NCBI GenBank assembly: GCA_937973585.1
Contig: CALJKN010000220.1
Span: forward strand, 1-55,035
Direction of reading: 5' to 3'
Length of the DNA stretch: 55,035 bases
From: an uncultured Helicobacteraceae bacterium
GTDB taxonomy: Bacteria; Campylobacterota; Campylobacteria; Campylobacterales; UBA6016
The notes under the pieces were generated by a model. It saw nothing but the letters and a program-made list of their open reading frames with translations, had not been told where the DNA came from and made no database searches. Positions 14,465-22,207 of this stretch are shown here, in pieces. A program made the position numbers and the translations under genes. How positions within the stretch are numbered: the stretch's first letter is position 1; each line of letters opens with the position of its first letter.

Positions 14465-16408
14465 TTATTTTGTTCTTGGAAGTATTATCGTAAAGAGCGC
14501 TCCGTTTTCGGTATTGGTTACGTTTATTGCGCCGTCCATATGTTTTTCGATGATAGTTTTTGCCATATACAGGCCGATTCCGATCCCTTTGTCGGGTGCT
14601 TTTGTCGTAAAGTACGGGTCAAAGATCTTTTCGATTACCTGTTTTTCAATGCCGCCGCCGTTGTCTTCGATGGTTGTTACGCAAGCGTTTGTCCGGCATC
14701 TGGTAGTTATTTTGATTAGGCCGCCCTCTTTTTTTGTTTGGATGATTGCATCTTTGGCGTTGTTTAGGATGTTCAAAATCACCTGCATAAACTCATTCGG
14801 ATATCCACAGACGGAGCAGTCGCAATCTTGTTCCAGAGTGATTTGGATATCGGATGAGGCAAACTGCGGTTTTAATAGCGATATTACCTCGTTTATTTTT
14901 GAGATAACCGGAAAACTTTTAATCTCTTTGTCGATTTTGAAAAAATCCCTAAAATCGTCTATAGTTTTCGACATAAACGATATCTGCTCCATACTTTTTT
15001 GTTTAAAAGATGCAAAATATTCCTTATCCATCTCGTTACATCTATACGACATATCGGCGTCTTGAATCATAAGCCCCAGAGCATTGAGCGGTTGCCTCCA
15101 TTGGTGGGCTATTGCCCCTATCATCTCGCCCATCGCCGACATCCTGCTTTGTTGCATCATGAGTCTCTCGTGCTCTATCATTTTTGCCGACTCAATCTCA
15201 ATTTTGCGTTCTAGCATTTCGTTTAGGCACTTTAGCTCTTCTCTAGCCTTTCTCTCTTTTGTGACATCTACAAGGCTCCACATTACACCGTTTTCACCGT
15301 TTTCGAGTGATATTTTTGTCCCGTAAAACAAGCACCATATCACCGTACCGTTTTTTTGTCTACCCGTATACTCTACGTTTGCTAGCAACATTCCGTCTTT
15401 TACGGTTTCAAATTTAGGAGCCCATTTTTGGTAACTCTCATCGGTCGCATGTAAAAACCTTGCATTTTTGCCTATTATCTCTGACTTGTCATCGTAGCCG
15501 AATATCGTTACCAACTGCTTATTTACTGCTACAATATCTCTTTTTGAGTCTACTATCATGATTCCGGCGGCATTGTTTTCAAATATTGTTTTTTGAAATT
15601 CGATAGTTTTTTTTAGCTCGGCTTCCAACTCTTTTTGTTTTGTCACATCTCTTGCCGTCCCGACTGTCCCTATCAGATTTCCCTCTTTGTCGTAGAGCGG
15701 GGCTTTGTGAACCTCCAAAAACAAAAACTTTCCTCTAACGTTTCCATATTCGTCTATGCGAATCGGTAGCTTACTTTGGAGCACCGGAATATCAGAGTTG
15801 TGACACATCTCTCCAAACGTATGCCAATTTGGGTTGTCTTTATGTTTTTCCCTCTCTCTTTTGGCAAAAAAAGTATCCGTCTTTCCTATAGGCTCATCTG
15901 TATTTTCTGCTATTAAGAGGTTGTCGCAAATTGCTTTATTGGCAAAAATATATTTAGAGTCCAGATCTTTTGCCCAAATCATATCGGAGGCGTTATCGGC
16001 GATGCTTCTAAAAATATCAAAAAGGTATCGCTCTCCCTCTTTTGAGTCGTTTGACTGCAAAATCTCAGAGGCTATCTGTAGTTTTATCTCACCGTATTCA
16101 TCGGTTAGTATTGAGCTTTGTGAGATTTTATAGCGGCGGTGGTTTTTGAAGTTGTATGCCTCATACTCTTCGGTTGTATTGCAGGTTTTGTTTTTACCCC
16201 CTTCAAAAGTGCAAAAAGGGCATGGTAATTCCAGTCCGTAAATATGTTTATAGCAAGGCTCTTCGTCTATCTCGCCAAACTCCTGAACCGCTTTTTTGTT
16301 TAAAAAAATAATTTTTCTACTGTCCGCCTCAACAGCATATGCCGTCATCGGCAGTAAATCAAGTGTTTGTGTTAGTGTCCGATAAGAGATTTTATTGTTT
16401 TCGTCCAT
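14465..16408 (-). CDS. Soluble multi-PAS sensor histidine kinase with cysteine-rich first PAS
   Basis: 647 residues with no clear membrane helix. PAS-like domains lie at about 10-115, 130-260 and 270-390, then a coiled coil and the phosphoacceptor helix GAIAHQWRQPLNALG (His435). The ATPase domain has NILNNAKDAI, DNGGGIE and GIGIGLYMAKTI. The first PAS holds four cysteines (52, 63, 66, 76) including PCPFC, a pattern seen in many anaerobe PAS kinases and suitable for a metal or FeS site. The second PAS also has several cysteines. The HQWRQP-type H box is common for kinases of this phylum. It leads the mtnK-mtnA block. No response regulator is adjacent, so its partner is unknown. Confidence 0.9.
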   Translation of the reverse strand: MDENNKISYRTLTQTLDLLPMTAYAVEADSRKIIFLNKKAVQEFGEIDEEPCYKHIYGLELPCPFCTFEGGKNKTCNTTEEYEAYNFKNHRRYKISQSSILTDEYGEIKLQIASEILQSNDSKEGERYLFDIFRSIADNASDMIWAKDLDSKYIFANKAICDNLLIAENTDEPIGKTDTFFAKREREKHKDNPNWHTFGEMCHNSDIPVLQSKLPIRIDEYGNVRGKFLFLEVHKAPLYDKEGNLIGTVGTARDVTKQKELEAELKKTIEFQKTIFENNAAGIMIVDSKRDIVAVNKQLVTIFGYDDKSEIIGKNARFLHATDESYQKWAPKFETVKDGMLLANVEYTGRQKNGTVIWCLFYGTKISLENGENGVMWSLVDVTKERKAREELKCLNEMLERKIEIESAKMIEHERLMMQQSRMSAMGEMIGAIAHQWRQPLNALGLMIQDADMSYRCNEMDKEYFASFKQKSMEQISFMSKTIDDFRDFFKIDKEIKSFPVISKINEVISLLKPQFASSDIQITLEQDCDCSVCGYPNEFMQVILNILNNAKDAIIQTKKEGGLIKITTRCRTNACVTTIEDNGGGIEKQVIEKIFDPYFTTKAPDKGIGIGLYMAKTIIEKHMDGAINVTNTENGALFTIILPRTK

Positions 16409-16434
16409 TTTTATATTCTAAATAAACAGAGCTT

Positions 16435-16440
16435 AGTATA
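16435..16440 (-). promoter_or_regulatory. Candidate -10 box for the histidine kinase/mtnKA transcript
   Basis: On the minus strand TGTATACT gives a good extended -10 (TATACT) 26 bases before the kinase ATG. No clear -35 box is visible. It faces away from the flavodiiron promoter in the same 219-base gap. Confidence 0.4.
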
Positions 16441-16498
16441 CAGATGTCATAAATCTCTAAAAGCCATTTTTTAGACACCCTTTTTTTAACCTTCCGTA

Positions 16499-16504
16499 TA
16501 TAAT
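16499..16504 (+). promoter_or_regulatory. Promoter -10 box for the flavodiiron gene
   Basis: A perfect TATAAT is preceded by a T-rich stretch and no good -35 box, which is normal in this phylum. Transcription would start near 16511, leaving a leader of about 115 bases that contains the whole structured element at 16538-16603. Confidence 0.6.
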
Positions 16505-16537
16505 TCAAAAATTTTAGACTTTTGGGTTTTATTAGGA

Positions 16538-16603
16538 GCCGTTAGCGGCGAGAGCCCTCACGCTGAAGAGCTAATTTTCGGCTTTGCCGGAAATTTGAGA
16601 ATT
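16538..16603 (+). repeat. Structured repeat element, copy A (leader of flavodiiron gene)
   Basis: Copy A has hairpin 1 GCCG-TTAG-CGGC (16538-16549), the core GCTGAAG (16562-16568), and hairpin 2 with a ten-base stem around a TTT loop (16573-16595, AATTTTCGGC with GCCGGAAATT). It ends with TGAGAATT (16596-16603). The core-to-TGAGAATT distance is 27 bases, exactly as in copy B. It lies 24 bases before the flavodiiron ATG and downstream of the probable promoter, so it would be transcribed. Confidence 0.7.
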
Positions 16604-16627
16604 AATTTATGAGAAATTGGAGGCAAA

Positions 16628-17863
16628 ATGTCCAAAAATAGACCGGAAGAGATTGTGAGCGATGTTTATTATATCGGTGCTTTTGACCAGAACATAAGAA
16701 CTTTCGACATAATTATGAAAACGGCAAACGGAACCTCGTACAACTCGTATTTGGTTAGAGGGAGTGGCGGTGTTGCGGTCATAGATACGGTAAAAAAAGA
16801 GTTTGAAAACCAGTTTTTTGACAAGCTAGAACAGCTCTGTTTTTACGACGAGATAAAATATATAATCCTAAACCACATGGAACCTGATCACTCTGGAGCC
16901 ATATTTGAGCTTATGAAAAGGGCGCCCGAGGCGAAAATAATCATAGCGGTAACGGCAAAATCTATGCTAAAAGCCCTTGTCAAAAGCGATATAGAGTTTA
17001 CTACGGCGCAGACGGGAGACAAGATATCATTGGGTGATAAGACGTTGGAGTTTTTGTCGACCCCGTTTTTGCATTGGCCTGATACGATGAGCACCTATCT
17101 TATAGAGGACAAAATCCTTTTTAGCGGGGATGTGTTCGGATGTCATTTTTACGATCCGAGGCTCTTTGATGACATGGTGGGTGATTTTGACTATGCCTTC
17201 AAATACTACTACGAACACATCATGAGGCCGTTTAAGAGGTTTGTAGTTTCCGCATTGGAGCTTTATGCTACAAAAGATATAGCCCTGATAGCCCCATCTC
17301 ACGGTCCGATTCTAAGGAGTAAGCCGGAGAAGTTTATGGCGCTTTACGGGGAGTGGAGCAGCGAGGCAAAATTTGCAAAAAAAGAGTATCACTATAAACA
17401 CGTTAATATTTTTTATGTGTCAAGCTACGGAAATACGAGAGCAATGGCAGAGCAGATATATCTAGGGGCTGATTCGGTCGATGGGATAAGAGCCAGTATA
17501 TACGATATGGAGGCGCTAGAGATTAGCAACATGATTACGCTACTCGAAGAGAGTGACGTTGTGGTTGTAGGTACCCCTACGATAAATGCCGATGCGGTGA
17601 AGCCCGCATGGGATCTACTCTCTTGTATGGCATTTTTGGAGAGCAGAGGGAAGATAGGGGCCGCTTTTGGTAGTTACGGCTGGAGCGGTGAGGCTCAAAA
17701 TATGCTCTATCAGAGGATGAGAGGGTTAAAATTTAGAACCCCCCTAGAGCCTATAAAGTTCAAACTGATTCCGACAAAAGAGGAGCTCTCAAAGTGCTAC
17801 GAGTTTGGCGTAGAGTTAGCCGAGATAGCAAACGGCAAAAGCGTAGAGATGATAATGGAGTAA
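16628..17863 (+). CDS. fprA: Flavodiiron protein (O2/NO reductase, FprA/ROO type)
   Basis: 411 residues, the size of a class A flavodiiron protein. The beta-lactamase-like domain holds the diiron ligands: NHMEPDH (His83, Glu85, Asp87, His88), FLHWPDTM, SGDVFG and APSHGP. The flavodoxin domain after about 255 binds FMN through SSYGNTRAMA and GSYGWSGEA. It reduces O2 to water or NO to N2O in the cytoplasm, normally fed by rubredoxin; no rubredoxin domain is fused and none is next door. GGAGG stands five bases before the ATG. A structured repeat element lies in its leader. Protection from oxygen or from NO formed during nitrite use fits the rest of the window. Confidence 0.95.
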   Translation: MSKNRPEEIVSDVYYIGAFDQNIRTFDIIMKTANGTSYNSYLVRGSGGVAVIDTVKKEFENQFFDKLEQLCFYDEIKYIILNHMEPDHSGAIFELMKRAPEAKIIIAVTAKSMLKALVKSDIEFTTAQTGDKISLGDKTLEFLSTPFLHWPDTMSTYLIEDKILFSGDVFGCHFYDPRLFDDMVGDFDYAFKYYYEHIMRPFKRFVVSALELYATKDIALIAPSHGPILRSKPEKFMALYGEWSSEAKFAKKEYHYKHVNIFYVSSYGNTRAMAEQIYLGADSVDGIRASIYDMEALEISNMITLLEESDVVVVGTPTINADAVKPAWDLLSCMAFLESRGKIGAAFGSYGWSGEAQNMLYQRMRGLKFRTPLEPIKFKLIPTKEELSKCYEFGVELAEIANGKSVEMIME

Positions 17864-17870
17864 AAATATA

Positions 17871-17888
17871 GTAATTTAATAAAATTAC
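17871..17888 (+). terminator. A+T-only hairpin after the flavodiiron gene
   Basis: GTAATTT pairs with AAATTAC around AATA, eight bases after the stop. It is weak and lacks a T tract, and it abuts the next promoter. It may be a weak terminator or chance A+T palindromy. Confidence 0.25.
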
Positions 17889-17915
17889 TTGACTTTGGCA
17901 TAAAAATACTATACT
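17889..17915 (+). promoter_or_regulatory. Candidate sigma-70 promoter of the small ORF
   Basis: TTGACT (17889-17894) and TATACT (17910-17915) are separated by 15 bases; a second reading, TACTAT at 17912, gives 17. This is the best -35/-10 pair in the window. It points at the 30-codon frame that starts 40 bases later and at nothing else, because the next gene is convergent. Confidence 0.5.
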
Positions 17916-17918
17916 ATT

Positions 17919-17950
17919 CCGACCAATAAAATATACTTATTTGAGGTCGG
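17919..17950 (+). promoter_or_regulatory. Inverted repeat reaching into the ribosome site of the small ORF
   Basis: CCGACC (17919-17924) is the exact complement of GGTCGG (17945-17950), and inside it AATAA pairs with TTATT. The right arm contributes two Gs of the GGAG ribosome site (17949-17952). If transcribed it could mask translation start. If transcription starts near 17922 the left arm is mostly lost and the repeat would better be read as an operator. Confidence 0.4.
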
Positions 17951-17955
17951 AGAAA

Positions 17956-18048
17956 ATGTCTAGTATTATCGAATTGATTTTTTTGCTTTTGAATAGTTTT
18001 GTAGGGGAGACAAGAGCCGATTTGGCTCAGTGGGATGCGTATTTATAG
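17956..18048 (+). CDS. Candidate 30-residue hydrophobic small protein
   Basis: An ATG four bases after GGAG opens a 31-codon frame ending in TAG. The product starts MSSIIELIFLLLNSFVG, a likely membrane-seeking helix, followed by the polar tail ETRADLAQWDAYL. It has its own strong promoter-like sequence and an inverted repeat over the ribosome site, which is why it is listed. The frame overlaps the stop of the convergent FIST protein gene by six bases. I recognise no family. Small hydrophobic proteins of this form are often regulators of membrane proteins or type I-like toxins; neither is shown. A non-coding RNA is the alternative, supported by a short GAGCC-GATTT-GGCTC hairpin in the frame. 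Confidence 0.45.
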   Translation: MSSIIELIFLLLNSFVGETRADLAQWDAYL

Positions 18049-20811
18049 CTCGCATATAGGCTTCGGTACGGCATACAAAAACCCTTGCCCGTAATCTATC
18101 CCAAGCTCTTCCGCTTTTTTTGCTATCTCTTCGTTTGATACAAATTCTGCAACAGTCTTTATCCCAAGTTTTTTTGCAAAGTCTTTGATTGAATCGGCTA
18201 TCTGGTAGTAGAGTCGATCCGAGGCTATATTTTTGATGATAGAGCCGTCTATTTTTAGAAAATCGGCGTTGAATTTGGCAAGATATGCAAAATTTGAATA
18301 GCCGCTACCGAAATCGTCTATCGATATTTTTGCCCCTAGCTTTTTTATCTCCTCTATAAACTCCGTAATTTTTGCGTAGTCTTCAAGGGTCTCCGACTCG
18401 GTAAGCTCAAAAATTACCCTTTTTGGCTCCGGAAACTCCATGAGGGATTTTTTTATCATCGATACCGTGTCCTCGTTTTCTATGTCGTAAACCGAGATAT
18501 TGAGCGATACCTCTTCATCCCTCGCCGCAAAATCGACCAACGTTTTTTTGACGACCGTTCTTGTCATTGCCGGATAATATTTTGATTTTTTGGCTACCTC
18601 TAAAAACGGGTAAGGTGAATATATTTTTCCATCCTGATCTTTAATCCTCATAAGGCTTTCGTATTTAACCGTTTGTTTCGTCCGGATATCTACAATAGCC
18701 TGATAATAAGGCTCGATAGAGTCGTTGTTGATGGCGTATTCAAGAATTTTTAGCATCTCAAAGTTTTGTTGCTTTGCCCTCTCATCCTCGTCGTTTAGTA
18801 TGGCAACATCAACCCTTTTGATTCTCGCTTTTTTTAGCGCCTCTTCCGCTTTTGAGAGCAGCAATCCGCTTGACGATGCTACTCCTGCGCTTAGCCTAAC
18901 GTTTACCTCAAATGTTCCGGCTAAAAACGGCTTTTGTTTTACATCTTTTATAAAGCCGTTGATTGCCTCAACAAAATCGTCGCTCTCCATTGTTTCGGAG
19001 GCCACCAAAAAGCTGTCGGCATCGAGTTTGTAAGGGTAGAATCCATTTTTTGCCGTAAATTCCGAGATCGATTTTGAGATGGCTATCAATATGGAGTTTC
19101 CATTTTCAAATCCGTAAAAACGGTTTATCGTCCCGAATCCGTCTATATTTAAAATGGCAATACTCCTGTAGCCGCCAATGGTTGCATCGTCTTCAAAAAA
19201 CTTAACCCTGTTCGGTAGTCCTGTTAGGCGATCTAGTGCCTGTCTCTCTATCGTTTGTTGTTGTTTGACAAGGGTGGTTATGTCGGTTCTGGCGGCGATA
19301 TACTCTTTTATATTTCCGTCTTGATCCAGTAGTGGAACGATTGCGGTATCTACAAAATACTCCCCCCCGTCTTTTCGTCTGTTTTTTACTATCCCCTTCC
19401 AGGTTTTACCTGAAGATACCGTCTTCCACAGCTCTATAAAAAGCGAATCCGGCATATCCGGATGTCTTATTATGCTGTGGGATTTGCCTATTAGCTCCTC
19501 TTTTGTATAGCCGGATACTTTTATAAAGAGGTCGTTGACATAGGTAATAATCCCTCTTTTGTCTGTTTTTGAGACTATTGAGTTTGAATCAAGGGCTATT
19601 TTGTATGTGTTTATATCGCTTAGTGCCTCCTCTAAATCGGCAACTACGGCGTTTGCCAGATATGCTACGGTCTCTATATCACTTTGGGTATCGTCGGGGT
19701 GTTCTATGTTATGATGTTTTGAGGTGTCCAGATCGTCTTCGTATAGGGCAAAAAGGGTTGTCGTGAGGTTTAGCTTGCTTGTGGTTTTGGAGGCATCGTA
19801 AAATTCACCGTATCCGAAAAATCCGGCAGACGATACGGGGGTATATTTTTCAAACTCTTTTTCGAGCAGTTTTCCGGCAAAAGCTTTTCTCCCCATGCAC
19901 GAGTATATCCATATCCCCTGTGCTTTTCTTATACCATTTGGCGGCTCTTTTGAGCCGATATTTTTCATATCCGCTATAGCAAAACGGACAATCTCTCCTT
20001 CATCAAAAGAGCCTGCAAAAATAAGTGAGTTTTCGGTTTTTGCAACAGGTGCTCTGGCTACCGAAACGTTTTGGGTTTTTTTTAGGAGTGGAAACTTGAC
20101 GATACTGGCAGGGAGGGTATTTAGTATCTTCTCGCCAAAGTATTTTTTGACTATTTCAAATATCGGTTTGCCGTCTAATTCAAATAGCTCCGCCCCTGCC
20201 GCTTTTGTGATTTTCATCTCTTTGCCGATCGGATTGTATCCCAACTCCCAATCGTTTATAACTCCGAGATCTTTGTTTTTAAAAGCTACTCCGACTATCC
20301 ATTTTTGGTTTACGACCCCGTTTAGTGATACGAACGTCTCTTTAAACAAGCCGTTGTCTGCCGCCGCCCCTCCGGCTATTACGATGCCTTTTTTAACGCT
20401 TTTTAGGCCGTTTAAAAATTCGTCCGCATTTGAGTATAGCCCGTCGCTAAAAAAGATAGCTGCTTTGATATCGTCGCCATCGATCGCATTTGCCGACAAA
20501 ACACCGTCTTTGTATTCAGAGCCTTGCGACGACAACGGGATAAGTGTTGTATTTTTAAAAGAGCAAAAAGAGATAACTGCGCCGTTTTCTGACATCTTTG
20601 CGTTCAGAATCTCACCTGCCGTACTAACCCCCAAAACTGTGGCAGTCGGTAATAGTTTTGCAATATATTCGGATAATATGCAAAAATCAGTATAGCTATT
20701 GCGTCCGTCAAAAATCTGAATAAGTAGATTTTTAGAGTCTAAAAAACTGTTGTCGGTTACTGTTTTTTCTAGCTCTTCAAAACCGGAAAAATATATATTT
20801 ACGGTTTTCAT
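18043..20811 (-). CDS. FIST-PAS-GGDEF(degenerate)-EAL c-di-GMP phosphodiesterase
   Basis: 922 residues, soluble. FIST_N about 25-215 and FIST_C about 220-365 (ends in SSAGFFGYGEF), predicted to bind a small ligand such as amino acids. PAS about 400-515 with VSGY and IIRHPDMP. The GGDEF-like domain (about 525-670) has LDADSF in place of GGDEF and is probably inactive. EAL about 690-920 keeps ESL at 718-720, N771, ELTESE with E806, the DD pair at 832-833, K853, E889 and Q909. It should therefore hydrolyse c-di-GMP, gated by ligand. It starts three bases after the stop of the two-receiver cyclase gene, which suggests one operon making and breaking the same messenger. Confidence 0.9.
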   Translation of the reverse strand: MKTVNIYFSGFEELEKTVTDNSFLDSKNLLIQIFDGRNSYTDFCILSEYIAKLLPTATVLGVSTAGEILNAKMSENGAVISFCSFKNTTLIPLSSQGSEYKDGVLSANAIDGDDIKAAIFFSDGLYSNADEFLNGLKSVKKGIVIAGGAAADNGLFKETFVSLNGVVNQKWIVGVAFKNKDLGVINDWELGYNPIGKEMKITKAAGAELFELDGKPIFEIVKKYFGEKILNTLPASIVKFPLLKKTQNVSVARAPVAKTENSLIFAGSFDEGEIVRFAIADMKNIGSKEPPNGIRKAQGIWIYSCMGRKAFAGKLLEKEFEKYTPVSSAGFFGYGEFYDASKTTSKLNLTTTLFALYEDDLDTSKHHNIEHPDDTQSDIETVAYLANAVVADLEEALSDINTYKIALDSNSIVSKTDKRGIITYVNDLFIKVSGYTKEELIGKSHSIIRHPDMPDSLFIELWKTVSSGKTWKGIVKNRRKDGGEYFVDTAIVPLLDQDGNIKEYIAARTDITTLVKQQQTIERQALDRLTGLPNRVKFFEDDATIGGYRSIAILNIDGFGTINRFYGFENGNSILIAISKSISEFTAKNGFYPYKLDADSFLVASETMESDDFVEAINGFIKDVKQKPFLAGTFEVNVRLSAGVASSSGLLLSKAEEALKKARIKRVDVAILNDEDERAKQQNFEMLKILEYAINNDSIEPYYQAIVDIRTKQTVKYESLMRIKDQDGKIYSPYPFLEVAKKSKYYPAMTRTVVKKTLVDFAARDEEVSLNISVYDIENEDTVSMIKKSLMEFPEPKRVIFELTESETLEDYAKITEFIEEIKKLGAKISIDDFGSGYSNFAYLAKFNADFLKIDGSIIKNIASDRLYYQIADSIKDFAKKLGIKTVAEFVSNEEIAKKAEELGIDYGQGFLYAVPKPICEL

Positions 20812-20814
20812 AGA

Positions 20815-22050
20815 TTATATCGCTATTCGGTTTTTGCCGCTTGTTTTTGCTTTGTATAGCAGAGCATCGCTCTCGTCTAGCATATCCTCCAAAGAGTCTA
20901 AAGGTCTTACCGATAATCCTGCCGAGACTGTAATTGTTATATCTCCCCTCGTTTTCGTAGCAAGTCCCAGATGTTCAACCGAATGTCTAATATCCTCTAC
21001 AATATCGTAAGCCTCTTTGGCACCGGTTGTTTTAAGCAATAGGCAGAACTCTTCGCCGCCGATACGTGCAACTATATCGGAAGGTCTTGCTTTTGCCGAG
21101 ATGACGTTTGCAACTTTTTTGATTGCCTCATCACCTATCGCATGACCGCATGTATCGTTAATCGCTTTAAAATCGTCTATATCGAAAGTAGCAAGTGCAA
21201 ACGACTCCCCTGCTTGCGTCGCCTGTGTATAGTACTCCGCAAAACTCTCAAAAAAATATCTTCTATTTGAGACTCCGGTAAGAAAATCGGTGACAGTCAT
21301 TCTGCTGATTTGTTGGATATTCTCTAAAGCTTCGACGGCGTTGTTGATTCTACATACAAACTCCTCTCTGGTGAAAGGCTTTTTGATAAAGTCGTTTGCT
21401 CCCAGTTTTAAAAACCCGACCGCCGTCTCTGCATCGCTTGATATCCCGATAATTGAGAGATTATTTTTTGTGGTTGTTTTTCTGAGCTCTACGGCTAAAT
21501 CCAGACCGTTCATTCTGGGCATATTAAAATCTGTCACTATAAGAGAGATATCCGGATTGTCCTTGTAAAAACCGAGCGCCTCCTCCCCGTTACCGACCGC
21601 AAACACTTGATAGAGCTCTCTTGTGAGGTAGCTTTTTATCTCACTTCTGACAGTTTGTGAATCGTCAACGACGAGTACTTTTTGGGTTCTGTTTTTGGAT
21701 AATCTATCTATTTTTGCGATTATGCAGTCTATGTCTTTTATTTTCTCTTTATATACGTAGTCGACAATCGGTTTTTGAAGGACTAGTTTTTTGGTTTTTT
21801 CATCCATGTTTCCGGTCAAGACTATAGAGGGGATATTTCGTTTTAAAATCTCATCTACTATTTCGCCGTTCGGGGCATCGGGGAGGTTTAGATCTAAAAG
21901 TGCGGCCAAAAACTTCTCTTTTTGGGTAGCCGCCAAAGCCTCGGCCATAGAAAAGGCGGTAACTATTTCATATCCCGATAGCTTAGAGATATGTATCGAT
22001 AGCATCTTTGCCAGAGCCTTGTTGTCTTCTACTATCAACAATTTGTCCAT
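20815..22050 (-). CDS. Two-receiver response regulator with active GGDEF diguanylate cyclase
   Basis: 411 residues, PleD-like order. The first receiver (1-115) has the acidic pocket ED at 8-9 and phosphoacceptor Asp53. The second receiver (123-240) has DD at 129-130, acceptor Asp174 and the KKPF lysine. GGDEF about 250-411 has GGEEF at 331-335 and the inhibitory site RPSD at 322-325, five residues upstream, so it should make c-di-GMP from GTP and be product-inhibited. AAGGTAG precedes the ATG. It is the first gene of a two-gene operon with the FIST-EAL protein, and is divergent from the FecR/kelch gene. No kinase is adjacent. Confidence 0.93.
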   Translation of the reverse strand: MDKLLIVEDNKALAKMLSIHISKLSGYEIVTAFSMAEALAATQKEKFLAALLDLNLPDAPNGEIVDEILKRNIPSIVLTGNMDEKTKKLVLQKPIVDYVYKEKIKDIDCIIAKIDRLSKNRTQKVLVVDDSQTVRSEIKSYLTRELYQVFAVGNGEEALGFYKDNPDISLIVTDFNMPRMNGLDLAVELRKTTTKNNLSIIGISSDAETAVGFLKLGANDFIKKPFTREEFVCRINNAVEALENIQQISRMTVTDFLTGVSNRRYFFESFAEYYTQATQAGESFALATFDIDDFKAINDTCGHAIGDEAIKKVANVISAKARPSDIVARIGGEEFCLLLKTTGAKEAYDIVEDIRHSVEHLGLATKTRGDITITVSAGLSVRPLDSLEDMLDESDALLYKAKTSGKNRIAI

Positions 22051-22151
22051 CTAATCTACCTTATATATCCGATTTATTGATTGTTTTCCATTATATCTTA
22101 AGTAAACTCAATCTAAAAAAAAGTGAATATTAATTAAACTTTAACATAATA

Positions 22152-22157
22152 TATACT
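22152..22157 (+). promoter_or_regulatory. Candidate -10 box for the FecR/kelch gene
   Basis: TATACT lies in a very A+T-rich 157-base gap between the divergent cyclase and FecR/kelch genes, 50 bases before the ATG. No -35 box stands out, and other A+T hexamers nearby could serve. Confidence 0.3.
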
Positions 22158-22207
22158 TAAATTATTAAATAGCCCGATTAAAATTAAACACAAAAAAAAG
22201 GGCAATT

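Noticed and set aside
14283..15065. 260-codon plus-strand frame across mtnK and the histidine kinase
   Set aside because: It is antisense to two well-supported genes with complete catalytic motifs; long antisense frames are common here because of codon bias.
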